Assembly (NCBI GenBank): GCA_021432635.1
Contig: MU270018.1
Location: forward strand, 1,242,796-1,306,795
DNA length: 64,000 nucleotides
Direction: 5' to 3'
Origin: Thozetella sp. PMI_491
Taxonomy: Eukaryota; Ascomycota; Sordariomycetes; Chaetosphaeriales; Chaetosphaeriaceae
The notes under the pieces are model-generated. The model searched no databases, was not told where the DNA came from, and saw nothing but the letters and a program-made list of their open reading frames with translations. The position numbers were made by a program, and so were the translations under genes. Below, one piece after another: positions 56,701 to 64,000 of the stretch (position 1 is the stretch's first letter; each line of letters starts with the position of its first letter).

Positions 56701-59235
56701 AATACTCCGCTGAGGACCTAGGTTCTGCACTGCGGGGGGAGACAGTGGTGGGCTAAGTATCTCGCCGCCAGGTGACTGCCCGTCACCCGCCATTGCTCCC
56801 GAGATACTGGGGAAGCTGATTTGAACCGCAGACGGAGACGTCCAGGGTTCAGTCGACTCCTGTCCAGTACAGGCAAAGCTATATGCTGGATTAGCCAGTT
56901 GCACTACTGCGTGGCCTGGAATATACTCAAACCTACCATCGGACTGCCAGTTGCTGTTGTCCATGCAGAATTGCCCACTCGCCCCATGCCTTGACAATCG
57001 CCCCCTGCCGCTCCCAGACGCGCGGGAAGAAGAGGCAGGCGAGGATTAGCGCCTCCATGTACTTCTTGTGCGAGATATATATCTCGATGGCATCGTTGTA
57101 GTCGCCCAGCCCCACCAAGATGGTTGCAGCTGCGTGAGTGTCGCCAGTCTCCAAAAGGCGCTGCGTATAAACCCGACCGAGCTTATGAGCAGAGCTTTGG
57201 TTGCCGATGCCGCTTAACGCGAGAAGCATCCAGTCTGACGAGGTCATGTTCTCAGTATTCGCCATCATCGCATCCGCATTCATGTCGCCTAGCCATTTTG
57301 AGAGCAAGATGCGAGTAGTAGAGCCTTGAGGGTGGCGGGACATCTCGTCATGGATCAAGTCCTCAATCTCCTTATTCCACCCAAAAATGATGCTTAGCAT
57401 CTGACGTCGAAGGTCATCATTGGTCAGGCGGCCCTGTTCCGACGTAAAAGGTTGCTTGTATGGCACATCATGGAGTCGGCTCCGGGTAAACTTGAAAAGG
57501 TCGTGAACCTTGGTGTCAACCTCGGGGCTACGGGGAACCTCGTGCCTCAGCCGTGACGGCTTGTGCCGCGACCTGTACTGGGAAGCCGAGCTCATTGACA
57601 CAGAGCTAGTCGTTGAGTATGAATCCCTCTCCCTCTCTCTCCTCTGGTATGCAGGTGCCTGGGACGAGCGCATAGAAGAAGTTGACGAGATATAGGTGTT
57701 CTCCGTCATGCTATGAGACACCACGGATGGGGCGTAGTTCCTAACATGGCCCGGGGTCTGCGAACCCGACGACGAGATTGAGATGCTTGACCGGCTTCGG
57801 CTTGAGACTGGACTGGTTGTGCGGTACCGGTCGAGATCGTCCGAGTCAGTTTCGGCTTGGATCATCCGGGCGTACGGGGACCTCCGCTCGTCATCGCTTT
57901 CTGAGATTTCGGCGTGGATGGGGATCGAGACGGCTGATGACTCCGTCTCCGAGTGGTTTCCACTCTGCTGGCCTTTGTCGTGCTCTTCTAGGGAGATCGG
58001 GGGTGAAGGTGGGAGGAGGTTTGCGGGGTGTTGCACATTTGCCACCATCATAGGGGGTGCGTTAAGATCGAACTGCTGGACAGTGTTGTTGGCTCCCAGA
58101 GTGAAAAGGTTCGCTCCAGGGCCATAGACCGCCAGGCCGCGGACATTATCCAGGGTCGGGATAGGGTCATATGTGACAATTTTTGTCCGCACGTCCCAAG
58201 CAATGGTATCGCTACCTGCAGTTAGCATCGTGGCCCCTTCGAAACCGGACTGGGACCTGGGGATTGCTTACGACTCAGAGTACTGGATGATCCTCCCGTT
58301 TTTCGACCAGGACATCCAATTCGGCCCGGCGATGTAATTCTCCGTCCTCTTCAGAATCCTCACGACCTTAGCCTGCTCGTCGTTACTGTAGGACTTTGAT
58401 ACACTCCAGACCCGAAGATCGCCGTCGCTTGTCTGCACTGCCAGCATGTCTGACTTCTGTCGAGACGAGGAAGCGTGCCACGCGAGGGTGACGATGGGAG
58501 ATGGGCCCCTTGAAGTCGTCAGGTTGTGCAAAATGGTGAATCTGGGCTGAAGTGTAGCAATCAGAAGAGAGCCGTTTTGATAACTGCCAAGGTCTCAGTC
58601 AGTGTAACACTAAGGGACCGCGGAGAAGACAAACCCGATGGCAAACGTCCTGCAATCAGCGGCAGGGGCGATCGCTGAGACTGATATTTGGTCAATGGTC
58701 CTCGCCGACAAGTGTTCTGATGTCGTGGGTTCGAAGAGTATAATGTTGCCCTGAGCATTGCCTGGATATAATTAGCCACCGCGTGGCTCAATATGAGACA
58801 ACCGGGCGGGTTGGGCTCACCAAATGCGACATTTCCGTTCTTCATCCAAGCAGCACATGTGAGGTGCTCGTACGAGGCGAACCGCGCCACTTCATCCCCA
58901 GTCATGATATCCCATACAATGGCCGTCTGTCCAGCGTCATAGCTGACCACCAGTCGCCCGGCTCCCAACTCGCTCACGTTGTCAACCGCCAGAAGCAAAA
59001 CCTCGTCGGAGTGGCGGGCGAACCGCTTTTCTATCGTTAGAGTATCATGGTGGGCGCAGACAATGGAGCTCCCCTGGGCATATAGGAACATAGATGCGGT
59101 CGCTGCGCAGGGTTCAAAGTACCGCGCGGGCGCGTTAGCGCTCGACGGCCTCGCAAAGTCTTGCATGTTGGTCGTCCTTCCCTTGGGAGTCATCCCCACG
59201 CTGGAACCGTCACGAAGTGGGCCGGAGACAGACAT
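53785..59235 (-). CDS. WD40 protein with helical and long disordered C-terminal regions (5 exons)
   Basis: Exons 59235-58821, 58761-58635, 58583-58272, 58211-56937 and 56878-53785; introns of 51-60 bp all keep frame, giving 1740 residues. The first about 330 residues are WD40-like repeats (SYDAGQTAIVWDIMTGDEV, TSDGDLRVWSVSKS, SDTIAWDVRTK). After a Ser-rich linker comes a helical repeat region (about 560-715) with LLETGDTHAAATILVGLGDYN and DAIEIYISHKKYMEALILA, resembling the TPR-like part of Gemin5 or Sec31-type scaffolds. The last about 1000 residues are disordered and rich in Ser, Arg and Pro, with RSRS/SRDRS stretches. The family is conserved in filamentous fungi, but I cannot give it a firm function; a coat/scaffold or RNP role is inference. 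Confidence 0.85.
54832..54885 (-). repeat. 27-bp tandem duplication in WD40 gene
   Basis: Two 27-bp copies differing at one base; they code the repeated nonapeptide MRSANNNSP. In frame, in the disordered tail. Confidence 0.9.
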
Positions 59236-62200
59236 GGCGGTCGTGATATTCGCTCTCGTCTCTCAGGCGCGGAATCTTCACGGCGGGAGCGCTTGTTAGT
59301 CGGCAAGTTGCATGCCCTGCGGGTTGCTCAAGGGAGAGGTATCTCCCGGGCAAGTTGTGCGCGAAGAGAAGGGGAGGGGGAGGAGAGAGGCCAGGTAATG
59401 GACGCACAGGAGAGCACCTACCGATGGGGAGGGGCGTAGTTGCGAAAACCACTTGACCCCTCGGTGCAGCGCAGCGAACCCAGGACGAAGCGACGGCTAC
59501 ACGGGTCGGAGCCCAGTCATTCCACGTCGGCCGTCACCAGGCCGTTCCCGGTTGTCTTTTGTTCCCTCGTGGTGTCGGCGTCCCGGAGGTGCAGTTAACG
59601 GGCTAGGCACGCGGCAGGCTGATAGTAGGGCGATTGCTTTATGGGTGCGGGTGCGTAACCTGGATAGCGCCGGTACCTCGCGTCCCTTTTGGCTCGTTCT
59701 CGTTTCTCTGCTGAGAATTGGTGAAGTGGAGAGGAGGGAGGGGAGTTGTTGGGAGAGAGAGATTAGGAGGGGAGTATTGGGCCGCCGGTGCACACGGCTG
59801 GTCGCACGGGAAGGTGTGGGAAGCAGACGCCGCCGTAGACGCAGGAAGGGGAGGGGGGGGGGCGGGGATGGAGGGTCGTATGGGGGCGGCAGGGACTGGC
59901 TACCCGCCTCGCCTCATGGATGCGGGACTTGGGATAAAGCTACGGGGTGATATGCCCGGCGCTTGTCGTGCAGCTACGGTCGCCCTGTGTTTCCTTGGTA
60001 TGCAGCTGTGTTGCTCGAGAGACATGCAGGAAGACAAGCAGCGGCAAGAAAGGAGGGAGGAGGAGGAAGCGTGAAGTAGGGTACGGAAGGGTGCCCGAGG
60101 GGAAAAGAGAGAGCGAGAGGAAGAAGGAGGGGAGGTCTACCTAGGGTGTGCCAACAAATCAGTTCGCCGCCGCCAGAGCTCAGCGCTTAAGTATAACTAG
60201 ATCGACCTGTCACTGGACAGACCGAGGAGGGCTTGTAAAATTAGAGCTCTGGGACTCGTGCGTCTAACACAAAAAGGGCCAGGGAGGAACGGTAAATCTG
60301 GAGCTCAGCGGATACCCTCTCTGAGCGACCGCCAGAGCGCAGCGCGGACTGGACTGGACAAGCTGGGGTTCATCTGCTCAGGGTAAGCCAAGCAAAGCAC
60401 GCAGGGTAGTGCATGGCATGGGCATGGCAAGGGCCGGGAAGTACACCAAGGGGAGAGAGCGCGAGAGTACATAGTCAGAAGCTTCTAGGGAAGGGGGGGG
60501 GGGGCATGCCAGGGTGTGGTGGAGGCGGGCTTTGGGCAAGTCGCAACGACGGGGTGACGAGCAGCGAGTGGGAACAGCCACCAGCAGAGCTTCTTGAAGA
60601 GTGACCTGCAACCCAGGGTTGTCAGTGGCTCGAGGTGCAGTAGCTCCAACGGGGGCCCGTCCGCCTCGACGCATCATGGTTGGTAGGCTGTACATGGTAC
60701 ATTCAATATTTGCCATAATTAGCCTCAGATCTGCTGTCCACTGCTGGCGTATCGATGCCCTCGCCCGCCGCTGGACGGACGGCCAGGAGCGATCCTGGCC
60801 AGTATTCTGCTTTCCGACCTCGGTCATGTGTCCATCGGTGCCTGTGGCCTGGGATTTGTCTCTATCCCCGAGAGGTGCGCGGCCCCCGCGGCAAGGGGTT
60901 TGGGAAGGATGGCGCGAGGTTTTGCATTTACAGATGCGATGCACAATGACCATTGTCCTCGTCCCCCCCTCGGTGAGGTGCATGGCCCCGAAAAAAACAA
61001 TTAGGTGAGAACAATAGGATGGGCGACATGGGGAAGGCGACGGGGGGGGGGGGCGCTTGCTGAGTCGGCGGGTGATTTGCGAACAAGAGTGGTAGGAAGT
61101 ACCCTCTACCTAGCAGCTTGCGCGGTACCTGACTGCATGCCGAAGGGTCCCCCCTACCACCATGGCGCTTCGACAACACCCTCACTAGGAAGTGTGGGCA
61201 GGCGCGGGCATCGAACAAGGAGAGACAACGCAGCACGGCGCACGATTGAGGATGCGGCGTGGTCGGCCTTTCTCTCTCTCGCGCGCGCGCGCTCCCTATC
61301 TCTCTTCTCTCTCTCGCCGCTGTTGACCCGCTCTCTTCCCCCAGCGTCTTCTCGCTTTCAGGCCTCCGGCACCCCCCCGGCTGCCTCTCTCCCAACAGCA
61401 CAGCTCAGGCAGGCCTGGAAGGGCCGGCACCAGATATGCCGCCCTCCTTCCCAGGGCCCGGGTTGCTTCGTAAAAGCCCCCCGGCGTCTTCGCCAAAGAC
61501 CCAGACCCCGTTAGCAGGTCTCAATGTCGTCGTGCCCCAGCGCGGATCGACGGTGTGGTTGGGCAGGCGGGGTGGAGAGCCAGGCCGTGGCGGCGGGGTG
61601 AACACTCCATTAAGCGCCCATGGGTGGGGCCTGCCTTAACGATTGGCGGGTAGACCCCTGCCCATTGAGGCCAATCAGCGGTGTTATCACCTCCAAGACA
61701 AGGATTTTATCGCCGTGGACCTCCCGCCTTTTCTTAACAGCTCTTGCTATTGTCCGTTCCATTTGGCACTTGTGCTTTGTTCCCGCCTGACAACGGTCGG
61801 GGAGGAGGGGGGGAGGCAAACAAGAGGAAGCGACGTGCCCACAACCCTTGTTCCTCTGGCCCCAGAAGCCCTAGAAGCCCTTTGAATATTGCTGCCATCG
61901 GTCAAACCGCCTAGGGCCTCAAGATGGTTCCGCCGAACGGCGCGCCCATGAGGCCCGACACTGGGCGATGCAGCCAGGAAAGATGGGTCCCGCTCGGTTT
62001 TCGACGACGTCCGAACAAACTTCACCATACCCCCTTGCCGTCTCCAACCCCCCCCCCCCCCCCAATCCTAGTGAATCCTAGCGAGCGCCTACCGAGTTCG
62101 TTGCTTCGTCTAGGTCCCGCTGAAAGATCCTACCTTACTGCCTCCGTATACGCTATGTCCGCCCCTCTTTTTTCTTCTCGACTCGACGGCCCACCATGGT

Positions 62201-64000
62201 TCGACCTCACCGCCGTGCAGCACCGTTCGGTGGCTTCTTTGATGCACCACCTCGTTTTCACTTGTCTGTTGGTTGGTGCCCATGCTCAAGCCCCCCCTCC
62301 CCGGGCTAACCCCCTCGTACAACTGGCTCCTCTATGGTGCAGCGTTCCGTACAGCCGACCATCTCGGATGACCCCTCATGCCTGGCAGCGTCGCGGACTC
62401 TGCCGTGCCTGCAGCAGAAACGCTGTTCTGCTGTTTGATCTCGACCCAACTGCACCTCTACCTAGGAACTGAGACAGCATGATGCAGTGTTGCTCCCAAC
62501 TACCAGTCCGCCGGTGGCCCGGCTGCTTGCGAGCTCGCCCGCGCAACTCTAGCGAGTCCTAGGCAAGTTTCGTTTGTTCGCCCCATCTAAAATGCACTGC
62601 ATCCCACCCACCCCGGCCCTGCTGTATCTTAACCGGCCGCCCGAGCAGCTGTCGAGCTTCGAAGCAGCCCACCTTCTCTCGAGACATTCGGCCCCGAGCT
62701 CTTGAGAACCTGCCACGGACGGCCACGTACCACGGACGGCCTTCCAGCCAGGAGCTAGCTTGTCAAACCCACCATCCCGGCCTCCACATCGTTCCACTGC
62801 AGGAAAAAAGCGAGAGCTCTAGACGACACTTCGCCCCTGGCTAAATCTGCCCTTTTCCAGGATGTCCCTTCACTTACCGTCTCTTACCGCTCTCTGTCTT
62901 GCAGCCAGCCAAAGGAATGCATTAGTTGAAACATCCACCTCGACCGCCTCTGTTGTCGAGAGTGGTGCCATGCTGTCTATACCGTCTGCGGGTGGCTCTG
63001 AACCCGAAACCCCCATATCTTCTGTCAGCTAGGTGAGCTTGGGGGTTTGGTATGATTAAGCGCCAAAATGCGGCACCTCTAATCCTTTCAGCGCCAGTGC
63101 CGGCCCCTACTCCAACGGAGCCTGCCGAGAAATCTCATCTCTCACCCGATGCCTACTTCGGCCTGGTGGGGGGGGCGGAAGCCGCACCCGAGACGCTCCC
63201 GTTGCTCTAGTCAAGTATGCTGCTCCTGCCGACTGCACGTTTATCGTGCAGACCCTCGATACTCTCCCTGCTCTATTCCCTACGGATGTGTAGCTGGCAG
63301 GACTGGGTAATACACGGTCCAACATGCCTTCGAAATCCCGATGCGCGGTGGCTGATAAGCTCCGGCCCGCGAATTCCTTCCGGCGCGGCATCGTTAATGG
63401 GTAGACGGTATCTATATGTCGTACACCATATATCCTACAGGTACAATAGCTCGTCCGCCCTGCAACCTTAACAGCCGGGGGGTTGTACGATTCAGGGGCA
63501 CACAGGCCCTCGTAGCCTTACGGCACGGCTGAAATCATATGGCGCAGCATTATAGCCAGGCTGTAGCTCCTAGATTCACACATGCGCATGCAACCCAGAT
63601 GTGAAATTTCGTATTTGGGAAGGATCTCTCTTTGTCATAACCAGTGTTGGCATCCTGCGGCAATGAACGCCGATTAGGACCCTGATGGTTCAGCTTTCAT
63701 GGCGTTGGTAGTACGAAGTATAGCAAATCTTGAATCAACCCCGGCGGAAGGGTGGCATTGACACCCACATGGTGTCCTTGCGTCCCTCAGATTGATAATC
63801 GACAGGAGCACAGCCAGTCCAAGCCCATGGTGCTTGACATCTCGTATGCAGTCCTACACATTGCTGGCGAATAGGCGCAAACTCGACGTGGCCGCCAAAG
63901 GTCCTGCGCGATGTGTCGAAACACGTCCGCGACCTACGGCCCATGGTGGTGTAAAGCCCTGCGTGTGCGGCCGGACGGCAAGGGTCTTGTCTTTTTTTTT
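59236..64000. other. 4.8-kb gene-free region at right end
   Basis: Promoter of the WD40 gene, then sequence without supportable genes. It holds purine-rich (59730-60130) and pyrimidine-rich tracts and C/G homopolymers. A 56-codon frame at 62862-63032 starts with a weak signal-peptide-like segment and ends at a stop next to a GTGAGC donor-like word; this is not enough to call a gene. Confidence 0.5.
62048..62063 (+). repeat. poly(C) run of 16
   Basis: 16 consecutive cytosines. Confidence 0.9.

Noticed and set aside
62862-63032. 56-codon frame with a weak signal-peptide-like start
   Set aside because: Short, no homology I recognise, and a stop sits next to a splice-like word; unsupported as a gene.

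Overview
The window looks like nuclear DNA of a filamentous ascomycete, most likely a Sordariomycete of the Sordariales (Neurospora or Chaetomium relatives). It is GC-rich. Genes are interrupted by short introns (about 50-130 bp) with GTRNGT donors, CTAAC/CTGAC-type branch points and CAG/TAG acceptors. Every recognisable protein has fungal architecture: an NRC-2 type kinase, DASH subunit Dad3, Tma46, Ost4 and a PARP-E2 fusion. There are no operons, CRISPR arrays, insertion sequences or intact transposons. Exon boundaries below were read by eye from splice signals and checked for reading-frame continuity.

Layout. 0.5-4.3 kb: cytochrome c (-), a mitochondrial-type membrane protein (+) and exosome subunit RRP42 (-). 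The first two diverge from a shared 660-bp region. 5.2-9.0 kb: a 1258-residue protein (-) joining a PARP6/8-like ADP-ribosyltransferase to a UBE2Q-like ubiquitin-conjugating domain. 11-12.2 kb: Golgi tether subunit COG7 (+). 13.9-18.2 kb: a five-exon delta-9 acyl-CoA desaturase with a C-terminal cytochrome b5 domain (+), then a cytochrome P450 (+) broken by one frameshift and one stop. 19.4-19.9 kb: Nudix phosphohydrolase of the DDP1/Aps1 type (-). 24.6-26.6 kb: arginyl-tRNA-protein transferase ATE1 (+). 28.4-30.2 kb: an unrecognised two-exon gene (+) in lower-GC DNA. 30.9-37.0 kb: a 77-residue membrane protein (-), mitochondrial ribosomal protein uS5m (+), Dad3 (-) and a CorA-like two-TM protein (-). 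38.4-40.4 kb: NRC-2/flippase-kinase AGC kinase (-). 42.7-43.9 kb: AT-hook/C2H2 zinc-finger protein (-). 45.5-48.9 kb: an SDR-fold oxidoreductase (+), Tma46 (-) and Ost4 (+). 50.4-52.2 kb: REF/Aly mRNA-export adaptor (+) with a 900-bp intron. 53.8-59.2 kb: a 1740-residue WD40 protein with a very long disordered tail (-).

Most genes are unrelated housekeeping functions: respiration, mitochondrial translation, RNA decay and export, Golgi and ER glycosylation, kinetochore, kinase signalling. The local groupings that may carry meaning are the divergent pair of mitochondrial genes at 0.5-2.9 kb, the desaturase/broken-P450 pair at 14-18 kb, and the divergent Tma46/Ost4 pair. Long gene-free stretches (about 20-24.6 kb, 40.4-42.7 kb, 59.2-64 kb) hold homopolymers, purine/pyrimidine microsatellites and CTAC/CTAGGTAC repeats but no gene that can be supported. 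The most noteworthy items are the PARP-E2 fusion, the oversized intron of the REF/Yra1-type gene, the recently broken P450, the orphan two-exon gene, and an SDR lacking the usual catalytic tyrosine.
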